Part shown: piece by piece, positions 6,139 to 12,537 of the stretch
Numbering within the stretch: the stretch's first letter is position 1
How the letters are laid out: every line of letters begins with the position of its first letter
NCBI GenBank assembly: GCA_015265235.1
Contig: JABZYJ010000049.1
Coordinates: 1-12,537, forward strand
DNA: 12,537 nucleotides
Origin: Selenomonas sp.
GTDB taxonomy: Bacteria; Bacillota; Negativicutes; Selenomonadales; Selenomonadaceae
Direction of reading: 5' to 3'
The notes under the pieces: generated by a model
The model's input: the letters and a program-made list of their open reading frames with translations, nothing else
Told to the model about the DNA's origin: nothing
Databases searched by the model: none
Translations under genes and position numbers: made by a program

Positions 6139-7575
6139 ATGGATTTTCTCAACTCTGCTGTGGGGACGATCAATGACTTTTTGTGGACTTATATCATCAT
6201 CGTCGTCCTCGTTGGCTGCGGGCTGTGGTTCACGCTCTCGACGAAGGTCGTCCAGTTGTGTGCGCTGCCTGAGATGGTGCGCCTTCTCACGGGTGACCTC
6301 GGTCGCCGCCCGAGCGGGCGCAAGGCGATCTCGTCGTTTCAGGCGTTTTGCGTCAGTACGGCGTCGCGCGTCGGTGTCGGCAATATTGCGGGCGTTGCCA
6401 TCGCCATTGTGACGGGCGGCCCCGGCGCGGTGTTCTGGATGTGGGCGATTGCCTTTGTCGGGACGGCAACGGGGTTCGTGGAAAGTACGCTCGCGCAGAT
6501 CTACAAGATTCCGCGCGGCCATGGGCTCTTTCACGGCGGCCCTGCCTACTACATCCAGAATGCTCTTGGTCAGCCCGCCGTGGCAAAGCTCTTTGCCGTG
6601 CTGATCTCCGTGACGTTCGGTCTGATCTACGTCTCGGTGCAGGCGAATACGATTGCGCTCTCGGTGGAGAAGGCATTCGGTGTGGAGACGTGGATCATGG
6701 GCATCGTCCTCTCGGTGCTGGCGGCACTCGTGATCTTTGGCGGGCTCAGCCGTATCGCAACGTTTACGACGTTCCTCGTGCCGATCATGGCGGGGCTGTA
6801 TCTCCTCATTGCCCTCATCATCGTCATCATGCACATCGATGCGGTGCCGGGGATGTTTGCCCTCATCCTGCACGATGCGTTCAGTCCGCAGGCGGCGGTC
6901 GGCGGCGGCATCGGCACGGTGATCCTCACGGGAATCCGCCGCGGACTGTTCTCGAATGAGGCGGGCGAAGGCTCGATCCCGAATGCGGCGGCGACGGCGA
7001 GCGTGACCCATCCTGTCAAGCAGGGACTGGTGCAGGCATTCGGTGTCTACGTCGATACGTGGATTGTCTGCTCGGCGACGGCGTTCATCGTGCTCCTCAC
7101 GGGACAGTACACGGTCGGCGGTGACGTGAGCGGCATCGCACTCGCACAGGATTCGCTCGCGAGTGTCTTTGGCACGTGGGCTTCGGCGCTCCTCTCGATT
7201 CTGATCTTCCTCTTTGCGTTCAGCTCGGTCGTTGGCAACTACTACTACGGCGAGATCAACATCCACTTTTTCGGTGCGAATGTAAAGACGGCACTCAATA
7301 TCTACCGCGCCGCCGTGGTCGCGATGGTGTTCTTCGGCTGCGTCGCTGCGTTCCAGCTCGTCTGGAACCTCGCGGATCTCTTCATGGCGATGATCTGCCT
7401 CACGAACCTCTACGCGATTACGCGGCTCGCGCCCTATGCGCGGATGGCGCTGCGGGACTATTTCGCGCAGAAGGCGGCAGGGAAGAATCCGATTTTTGAT
7501 CCGGCCATTCTGCCCAACCAGCGTGGTGTGATGGCATGGAACGAGGATGAGTTCCGCCCACAGAAATACGAATAA
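6139..7575 (+). CDS. Alanine or glycine:cation symporter (AGCS family)
   Basis: A 478-residue inner-membrane transporter of the AGCS family (TC 2.A.25), which imports alanine or glycine with sodium or protons. It begins with the family's short N-terminal helix (MDFLNSAVGTINDFLW) and a first membrane segment (YIIIVVLVGCGLWFTL). Conserved stretches are SRVGVGNIAGVAIAIVTGGPGAVFWMW (about 70-96), HGGPAYYIQNALG, TTFLVPIMAGLYLL, the signature GLFSNEAGEGSIPNAAATA, HPVKQGLVQAFGVYVDT and VVGNYYYGEIN. About ten or eleven hydrophobic segments can be counted. AAAGGGTGAT ends just before the ATG and matches the 16S tail apart from a two-base gap. Its own promoter and terminator make it a single-gene unit. 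It sits between pyk and pfkA, genes that form one operon in many Firmicutes. Alanine versus glycine preference cannot be decided. Confidence 0.95.
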   Translation: MDFLNSAVGTINDFLWTYIIIVVLVGCGLWFTLSTKVVQLCALPEMVRLLTGDLGRRPSGRKAISSFQAFCVSTASRVGVGNIAGVAIAIVTGGPGAVFWMWAIAFVGTATGFVESTLAQIYKIPRGHGLFHGGPAYYIQNALGQPAVAKLFAVLISVTFGLIYVSVQANTIALSVEKAFGVETWIMGIVLSVLAALVIFGGLSRIATFTTFLVPIMAGLYLLIALIIVIMHIDAVPGMFALILHDAFSPQAAVGGGIGTVILTGIRRGLFSNEAGEGSIPNAAATASVTHPVKQGLVQAFGVYVDTWIVCSATAFIVLLTGQYTVGGDVSGIALAQDSLASVFGTWASALLSILIFLFAFSSVVGNYYYGEINIHFFGANVKTALNIYRAAVVAMVFFGCVAAFQLVWNLADLFMAMICLTNLYAITRLAPYARMALRDYFAQKAAGKNPIFDPAILPNQRGVMAWNEDEFRPQKYE

Positions 7576-7582
7576 AATATTT

Positions 7583-7636
7583 GGGGGAACGCTCTGCGAA
7601 GCGAAAACTTCGTGCGGCAGTTCCTCCTTCTTTTTT
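7583..7636 (+). terminator. Intrinsic terminator of the symporter gene
   Basis: GGGGGAAC and following bases (7583-7601) fold back on CTTCG...GTTCCTCC (7608-7627) as a long imperfect stem with mismatches, G-U pairs and a small bulge around loop CGAAAA, then TTCTTTTTT. It begins 8 nt after the symporter stop. Confidence 0.7.
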
Positions 7637-7647
7637 CTATGAAAGTC

Positions 7648-7676
7648 TTTACTTTTGATGCGTGCTTTCGTAGAAT
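7648..7676 (+). promoter_or_regulatory. Promoter of pfkA
   Basis: TTTACT at 7648-7653, 17 nt, TAGAAT at 7671-7676. Transcription would start near 7683, giving a leader of about 48 nt that contains a small GCGC-GTGA-GCGC hairpin (7695-7706). The hexamers and spacing equal those of pyk. Confidence 0.65.
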
Positions 7677-7715
7677 AGAGAGCAAGAACAATACGCGCGT
7701 GAGCGCAGAATCGAG

Positions 7716-7724
7716 ACGGGGGAT
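7716..7724 (+). promoter_or_regulatory. Unusual ribosome-binding site of pfkA (ACGGGGGAT)
   Basis: The same nine bases as in front of pyk, with GGGGG 8 nt from the ATG. No classic GGAGG is present, so this G-run is the only candidate ribosome site. Confidence 0.55.
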
Positions 7725-7730
7725 GGTTTT

Positions 7731-8696
7731 ATGCTGAAAAAGGCAATCGCGGTCGTCACGTCGGGGGGAGACAGCCCCGGCATGAATGCGGCGGCACGCG
7801 CTGTGGTGCGTACGGCACTCTATGAGGGCGTCGATGTCTATGGTGTGCACAACGGATACAGCGGCATGGTGCACGATGATATTGAGCAGCTCACGTCGCG
7901 CAGCGTCAGCGATCTCATCCAGCGCGGCGGCACGTTCCTCGGCACGGCGCGCAGCAAGACGTTCATGACGCCCGAGGGGCGCAAGACGGCCTACGAGAAT
8001 CTCCGCAAACGCAACATCGAGGGACTTGTGATTATCGGCGGCGACGGCTCGCTGACGGGCGGTTCGCTTCTCAGCAAGGAGACGGGAATGCCGATCGTCG
8101 GGCTGCCGGGCACGATCGACAACGATGTCTGGGGCATGGACTATACGATTGGCTGTGATACGGCGTGCAACACGATCGTCGATGCGATCAACAAGCTGCG
8201 CGATACGGCGTCGGCGCATCGCCGCATCATCATCGTCGAGGTCATGGGACGTCACTCGGGCTGGCTGGCAATGATGTCGGGCATCGCGGGCGGTGCGGAG
8301 TATATCCTCGTACCGGAGGTTGCGTTCGATCTCGAGGAGATCAGCCGTGAGCTGAAGGAGATGTACGAGAGCGGCAAGCGCTACAGCATCATCGTCGTTG
8401 CAGAGGGCGCGGGCTCGGGCGTTGAAATCGGCAAGATCATCGGCGAAAAGACGCAGATCGATACGCGCGTCTCGGTGCTCGGGCACATTCAGCGCGGCGG
8501 CTCGCCGACGGTGGAGGACCGCATCAAGGCGTCGATGCTCGGTGAGAAGGCAGCACTTGCGATCATCTCGGGCGTAACCGACGTGGTCTACAGCTTTAAC
8601 GAGGGGCAGGTCGTAGGGGTCAACCTCTTCGAGGCGGTCAACAACAGCAAGACGCTCGATCCGGAGCTCGTGCGGCTCTCGCGTGTGCTGGCATAA
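7731..8696 (+). CDS. pfkA: ATP-dependent 6-phosphofructokinase
   Basis: A 321-residue PfkA, phosphorylating fructose 6-phosphate to fructose 1,6-bisphosphate, the committed step of glycolysis. Landmarks: GGDSPGMNAAARAVVR (12-27), GGDGSLTGG (103-111), PGTIDND (126-132) with catalytic D130, MGRHSGWLA (172-180), and GHIQRGGSPT near residues 251-260. GGDGS rather than GGDDT marks an ATP-using, not pyrophosphate-using, enzyme. Length is that of the standard bacterial tetrameric form (about 320). The first residues MLKKAIAVVTSGGDSPGMN leave no doubt about the start. It has its own promoter and terminator. Pyk, its usual operon partner in Firmicutes, is about 1.8 kb away on the opposite strand. Confidence 0.97.
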   Translation: MLKKAIAVVTSGGDSPGMNAAARAVVRTALYEGVDVYGVHNGYSGMVHDDIEQLTSRSVSDLIQRGGTFLGTARSKTFMTPEGRKTAYENLRKRNIEGLVIIGGDGSLTGGSLLSKETGMPIVGLPGTIDNDVWGMDYTIGCDTACNTIVDAINKLRDTASAHRRIIIVEVMGRHSGWLAMMSGIAGGAEYILVPEVAFDLEEISRELKEMYESGKRYSIIVVAEGAGSGVEIGKIIGEKTQIDTRVSVLGHIQRGGSPTVEDRIKASMLGEKAALAIISGVTDVVYSFNEGQVVGVNLFEAVNNSKTLDPELVRLSRVLA

Positions 8697-8708
8697 TGAT
8701 ATTTTTGA

Positions 8709-8745
8709 GGGGCTGCGGTGCCAATGTGCCGCAGTCCTTTATTTT
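8709..8745 (+). terminator. Intrinsic terminator of pfkA
   Basis: GGGGCTGCGG (8709-8718) pairs with CCGCAGTCCT (8729-8738, one G-U pair), followed by TTATTTT. It begins 12 nt after the pfkA stop. Confidence 0.8.
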
Positions 8746-8749
8746 CCTC

Positions 8750-8778
8750 TTGACAAGATTCCGTAAACCATGTAGACT
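8750..8778 (+). promoter_or_regulatory. Promoter of tRNA-Ser and SRP RNA
   Basis: Consensus TTGACA at 8750-8755, 17 nt, TAGACT (4/6) at 8773-8778. Transcription would begin near 8785, about 45 nt before the mature tRNA. No other promoter is visible before the SRP RNA. Confidence 0.75.
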
Positions 8779-8829
8779 ACCCTATGTTGTTATCCCATAA
8801 ATGAATAGCTTCTCATGTGAGAGCACTGT

Positions 8830-8920
8830 GGAGAGTTGTCCGAGTGGTTGAAGGAGCACGCCTGGAAAGCGTGTGTGCGGTGATACCGTACCGAGAGTTC
8901 GAATCTCTCACTCTCCGCCA
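8830..8920 (+). tRNA. tRNA-Ser (anticodon GGA)
   Basis: The cloverleaf is complete: acceptor GGAGAGT (8830-8836) with ACTCTCC (8910-8916), discriminator G8917, encoded CCA (8918-8920), anticodon stem CACGC/GCGTG (8857-8861, 8869-8873) around loop CTGGAAA with anticodon GGA at 8864-8866, and T-arm GAGAG-TTCGAAT-CTCTC (8893-8909). The long variable arm between 8874 and 8892 is the class II feature of serine tRNAs. It reads UCC and UCU codons. Confidence 0.97.
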
Positions 8921-8940
8921 TTTTTATTGATTTTTCTCAG

Positions 8941-9063
8941 GGCGGGCTGCAGTGCCTTGGTCTCGCGCAATGGAGCCCTGTGAACCCCGTCAGGTCCGGA
9001 AGGAAGCAGCGGTAAGCGGATCGTTTCATGTGCCGCGAGGGTGCCTGGGAACTGCGGTCTGCC
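8941..9063 (+). ncRNA. ffs: Signal recognition particle RNA, small (4.5S) type
   Basis: About 123 nt. The ends close as 13 consecutive pairs (with G-U pairs): GGCGGGCTGCAGT (8941-8953) with ACTGCGGTCTGCC (9051-9063). At the tip is the Ffh-binding domain: the CCGTCAGGTCC segment, GGAA tetraloop at 8998-9001, and AAGGAAGCAGC on the 3' side. The RNA pairs with Ffh to target membrane proteins during translation. It lacks the Alu domain of the ~270-nt Bacillus/Clostridium SRP RNA. Only 20 nt separate it from the upstream tRNA-Ser, so its 5' end is probably made by processing. The exact ends are predicted from pairing. Confidence 0.93.
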
Positions 9064-9084
9064 GTGGGAGAAATCGGAACAGCG

Positions 9085-9106
9085 CAGCCCGTGTGGGCTG
9101 TTTTTT
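9085..9106 (+). terminator. Intrinsic terminator after the SRP RNA
   Basis: CAGCCC (9085-9090), loop GTGT, GGGCTG (9095-9100), then T6 (9101-9106). It would end the tRNA-Ser/SRP transcript just 23 nt before dnaX, leaving dnaX without a visible promoter of its own, so some read-through may feed dnaX. Confidence 0.85.
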
Positions 9107-9129
9107 GTTTGTCAAAAAGGAGGTGCGCG

Positions 9130-10965
<1,836 letters not shown>

Positions 10966-10967
10966 GC

Positions 10968-10996
10968 TTGACGTTGCGGACGGATTTTGCTAGGCT
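10968..10996 (+). promoter_or_regulatory. Possible promoter of ybaB-recR-bofA
   Basis: TTGACG (-35, 5/6) at 10968-10973, 17 nt, then TGC-TAGGCT (extended -10; hexamer only 3/6) ending at 10996. It begins 3 nt after the dnaX stop and would start RNA near 11003. It could boost the downstream genes within a longer dnaX operon. Confidence 0.45.
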
Positions 10997-11039
10997 AGGG
11001 AAGCAATAGAAGAATTCACTAAGATAAAGGAGAGATACT

Positions 11040-11366
11040 ATGTTTAACGGCGGCGGAAATATGGCCGGCATGATGAAGAAAGTCCAGAAAATGCAGGCGG
11101 ACATGAAGAAGATGCAGGACGAGCTGCGCAAGAAAACAGTCGAGGTCTCCTCGGGCGGCGGCGCGGTGAAGGTCGTCATGGATGGCGAGAAGCAGGTGCA
11201 GAGCCTTATTATCGCTCCCGCGGCGGTTGATCCTGAGGACATCGAGATGCTGCAGGATCTCATCTCGGCGGCGTTCAACGAGGCAACGAAAAAGGTGGAC
11301 GACATGATGGCGCAGGAGATGGGCAAACTGACGAGCGGCCTCGGCCTGCCGCCCGGACTGCTCTGA
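11040..11366 (+). CDS. ybaB: YbaB/EbfC-family nucleoid-associated protein
   Basis: A 108-residue protein of the YbaB/EbfC family: small dimeric DNA-binding proteins found in the nucleoid, nearly always encoded between dnaX and recR. The sequence shows the glycine/methionine-rich start (MFNGGGNMAGMMKKVQ), a long charged helix (KKVQKMQADMKKMQDELRKK), the central strand region VSSGGGAVKVVMDGEKQVQSLIIAP, then a second helix pair (PEDIEMLQDLISAAFNEATKKVDDMM) and a glycine/proline tail. GGAG lies 7 nt before the ATG. Its stop is one base before the recR start, so the two are translationally linked. Role in recombination or nucleoid structure is inferred from the family and context. Confidence 0.95.
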   Translation: MFNGGGNMAGMMKKVQKMQADMKKMQDELRKKTVEVSSGGGAVKVVMDGEKQVQSLIIAPAAVDPEDIEMLQDLISAAFNEATKKVDDMMAQEMGKLTSGLGLPPGLL

Positions 11367-11367
11367 T

Positions 11368-11964
11368 ATGCAGCAGATCGCACCCCTCGCGCAGCTCATC
11401 GAGCAGCTGCGCGCCCTCCCCGGCATCGGGGCAAAGACGGCGACGCGGCTCGCCTACCATATCCTGGACATGGATATGGAGCGAGCGCATCGTCTTGCCG
11501 CTGCCATTACGGGGGCGAAGGAGAAGATTGGTTTTTGTTCCGTCTGCTTCAACCTCACGGACAGCGACCCGTGCGCCATCTGCATGGCGGAAAAACGCGA
11601 CCACACGACGATCTGCGTCGTCGAGCAGCCGCAGGATGTTGCGGCGATGGAGCGCATGAACGACTATGACGGCGTGTATCATGTCCTGCATGGCGCACTC
11701 TCCCCGCTCGAAGGTGTGGGGCCGAACGACATCCGCATCCGAGAGCTCGTCCTGCGTGCGGGCAAGGAAAATGTGCAGGAGGTCATCGTTGCGACCAATC
11801 CCAACGTCGAGGGTGAGGCGACGGCGATGTATATTGCCAAACTCCTGAAGCCGATGGGGATTCGTGTGACACGCATTGCTCACGGGCTGCCCGTGGGCGG
11901 TGATCTCGAGTATGCAGATGAGGTGACGCTCTCGCGCGCCATGGAAAACAGAAGGGAGATATAA
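11368..11964 (+). CDS. recR: Recombination protein RecR
   Basis: A 198-residue RecR, which forms a DNA-clamp ring with RecO/RecF to help load RecA at gaps. Features in order: helix-hairpin-helix around LPGIGAKTATRLAYHIL (17-33), a four-cysteine zinc finger (C57, C60, C69, C72), a Toprim domain opening with ICVVEQPQDV (82-91), the ATNPNVEGEATAMYIAKLL stretch, and the family-typical end TRIAHGLPVGGDLEYADEVTLSRAMENRR. The ATG comes one base after the ybaB stop and has no convincing Shine-Dalgarno site, so it probably relies on ribosomes finishing ybaB. The last codons contain the ribosome site of the following gene. Confidence 0.97.
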   Translation: MQQIAPLAQLIEQLRALPGIGAKTATRLAYHILDMDMERAHRLAAAITGAKEKIGFCSVCFNLTDSDPCAICMAEKRDHTTICVVEQPQDVAAMERMNDYDGVYHVLHGALSPLEGVGPNDIRIRELVLRAGKENVQEVIVATNPNVEGEATAMYIAKLLKPMGIRVTRIAHGLPVGGDLEYADEVTLSRAMENRREI

Positions 11965-11965
11965 C

Positions 11966-12211
11966 TTGGATATTGCTGCAGGCGTCGCACTCGCCGTTTT
12001 GATTTTTGCCGTCCTCGGCAAGGTGCTTTCTTTGCCGTTTCGCATCGTGTGGAAGCTCATCACGAACAGCGTTGTCGGCGCGATCATCCTCTGGGTGATC
12101 GACCTCTTTGGCGCGGGGATCGAGATCAACTTCCTGCGCGCCTTGATTGCGGGATTCTTTGGCATCCCGGGCGTCATCGTCCTCCTCCTCGAACGCATGA
12201 TGGGGCATTGA
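11966..12211 (+). CDS. bofA: BofA-family small membrane protein
   Basis: An 81-residue, very hydrophobic protein with a segment at about 4-21, a second at 33-51 and a third hydrophobic stretch at 55-75. SVVGAIILWVIDLFGAGIEINFLRALIAGFFGIPGVIVLLL matches the conserved core of the pro-sigmaK processing inhibitor BofA family. In B. subtilis BofA holds the SpoIVFB protease inactive during sporulation and is encoded just before rrnA, as here. Whether this organism makes spores cannot be seen, and the role may differ. The start is TTG 11966: AAGGGAG (11952-11958) is 7 nt upstream and no in-frame ATG exists before residue 78. It starts one base after the recR stop. No terminator is evident before the rRNA promoter. 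Confidence 0.82.
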   Translation: MDIAAGVALAVLIFAVLGKVLSLPFRIVWKLITNSVVGAIILWVIDLFGAGIEINFLRALIAGFFGIPGVIVLLLERMMGH

Positions 12212-12253
12212 GCCCTTTTACGTCAATTTTTTCAAAAAAACGAAAAAGAGGGG
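12212..12253 (+). promoter_or_regulatory. AT-rich UP-like tract upstream of the rRNA promoter
   Basis: Just upstream of the -35 lie T6 (12227-12232), A7 (12234-12240) and A5 (12243-12247), in the place of an UP element bound by the RNA polymerase alpha subunits. CGTCAA at 12221-12226 is the exact inverse of the -35 hexamer TTGACG (12254-12259). No GC-rich terminator for bofA is seen here. Confidence 0.55.
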
Positions 12254-12282
12254 TTGACGGGAGTCGTGACGTGTGTTATATT
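12254..12282 (+). promoter_or_regulatory. rRNA operon promoter
   Basis: TTGACG (5/6) at 12254-12259, 17 nt, TATATT (5/6) at 12277-12282. Transcription would begin near 12289, giving a leader of about 220 nt before 16S. Only one promoter is evident, although many rRNA operons have two. Confidence 0.75.
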
Positions 12283-12291
12283 ATGACAGTC

Positions 12292-12508
12292 GCGCCGATG
12301 AGAGCGGCGGGCGAGCGAAAGCAAGCCCCAGCACTAGAGCGGCGCAGGATGTACCCTGAAAACTACACAATGCAAAACAGTTAGATTTCGAATCTAACAA
12401 GCCAGATGCAACATCGTTGAGAAGGAGCAATCCTTCGGTCAACGAAACAACAATTCTTTTACAAGAATGACATTTTGAGCCAACAGGCTCTCAGATAGAC
12501 TACGGTCT
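12292..12508 (+). other. Structured leader of the rRNA operon
   Basis: Non-coding. A 5' domain is closed by GCGCCG (12292-12297) and CGGCGC (12340-12345); inside, GGGC-GA-GC and GC-AA-GCCC (12309-12328) stack around a GAAA tetraloop. Further hairpins: GTTAGATT-TCG-AATCTAAC (12380-12398), a two-part stem TCGTTGA/TCAACGA enclosing GAAGGA-GCAA-TCCTTC (12414-12445), ATTCTT-TTAC-AAGAAT (12453-12468) and GAGCC-AACA-GGCTC (12477-12490). The later part probably pairs with sequence after 16S to form the RNase III processing stalk, which cannot be seen here. Confidence 0.7.
12350..12364 (+). promoter_or_regulatory. boxA-like antitermination element
   Basis: TGTACCCTGAAAACT resembles the Firmicutes rRNA boxA (TGTTCTTTGAAAACT type), the NusB/NusE site that prevents early termination of rRNA transcription. 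The TGAAAACT half is exact; the 5' half is divergent. Confidence 0.55.
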
Positions 12509-12537
12509 TTTATGGAGAGTTTGATCCTGGCTCAGGA
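12509..12537 (+). rRNA. rrs: 16S ribosomal RNA, 5' end only
   Basis: TTTATGGAGAGTTTGATCCT and the bases to the window end are the conserved 16S start, including the 27F primer site. The mature 5' end is placed at 12509 by analogy with Bacillus 16S and could be off by a few bases. The rest lies outside the window. Confidence 0.95.

Noticed and set aside
6040..7266. A 408-codon open frame on the minus strand, opposite the symporter
   Set aside because: The antisense product is dominated by R, D, H and E with no recognisable domain. It mirrors the hydrophobic codons of the real transporter.
7640..7654. cre-like sequence TGAAAGTCTTTACT over the pfkA -35
   Set aside because: The central CG of a catabolite-response element is lost and the last base differs, and no similar site appears at the pyk promoter.
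7458..8486. A 342-codon minus-strand frame opposite pfkA
   Set aside because: Antisense shadow: it covers the pfkA coding region and its promoter, is R/D/A-rich and has no motif.
9028..9129. N-terminal extension of dnaX by 34 codons
   Set aside because: This stretch is the 3' half of the SRP RNA and its terminator. The family start MAYVALYRRWRP and a near-perfect ribosome site place the start at 9130.
12285..12325. Hammerhead-ribozyme-like pieces (CGATGAGAG and GCGAAAGC) in the rRNA leader
   Set aside because: The core CUGAUGA is not exact, no stem II joins the two pieces, and no third stem with a cleavage triplet can be drawn. The bases are better explained by the GNRA-capped leader stem.
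12049..12384. A 111-codon frame crossing the bofA end and the rRNA promoter
   Set aside because: It overlaps the BofA-like gene out of frame and runs through the rRNA promoter and structured leader, with no motif.

Overview
The window looks like chromosomal DNA from a high-GC member of the Negativicutes, most likely a Selenomonas-type organism (Selenomonadaceae). This rests on Firmicutes-style gene order (tRNA-Ser, SRP RNA, dnaX, ybaB, recR, bofA-like, then an rRNA operon), GC-rich coding sequence, Firmicutes-like promoters and Shine-Dalgarno sites, and a 16S start of the TTTATGGAGAGTTTGATCCT type. It is mostly housekeeping sequence. I see no phage, transposon, CRISPR array or clearly new multi-gene system.

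Layout. (1) 1-1281, minus strand: a two-gene unit of a YfbR/HDDC2-like HD-domain phosphohydrolase followed, with an 11-nt overlap, by a membrane-anchored SAM methyltransferase that runs off the left edge. (2) 1282-1955: an AT-rich divergent promoter region full of GCTATA/TATAGC hexamers, then a DinJ/YafQ-type toxin-antitoxin pair. (3) 1984-4026: a strong promoter, pheA (prephenate dehydratase) and aroF (type I-beta DAHP synthase), ended by a perfect 19-bp bidirectional terminator. (4) 4032-5929, minus strand: pyk (pyruvate kinase) followed by ridA, with a 17-bp hairpin between them. (5) 6078-7636: an alanine/glycine:cation symporter with its own promoter and terminator. (6) 7648-8745: pfkA. 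(7) 8750-9106: tRNA-Ser(GGA) and the small SRP RNA, 20 nt apart and apparently transcribed together. (8) 9130-12211: dnaX, ybaB, recR and a bofA-like gene. (9) 12212-12537: an rRNA promoter with an AT-rich upstream tract, a structured leader with a boxA-like element, and the first ~29 nt of 16S rRNA.

How the parts relate. AroF makes the first committed shikimate-pathway intermediate and PheA commits prephenate to phenylalanine, so they form one aromatic amino acid unit. PfkA and Pyk are two control points of glycolysis. They lie on opposite strands around the symporter, yet share identical promoter hexamers with the same spacing, the same unusual ACGGGGGAT ribosome-binding sequence and the same first four codons up to the wobble base. 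DnaX, YbaB and RecR are the usual replication/recombination cluster. The points most worth a second look are the matched pfkA/pyk control regions, the hexamer-rich operator at the toxin-antitoxin locus that overlaps the promoters on both sides, the tRNA-SRP RNA co-transcript, and the hairpin between pyk and ridA.
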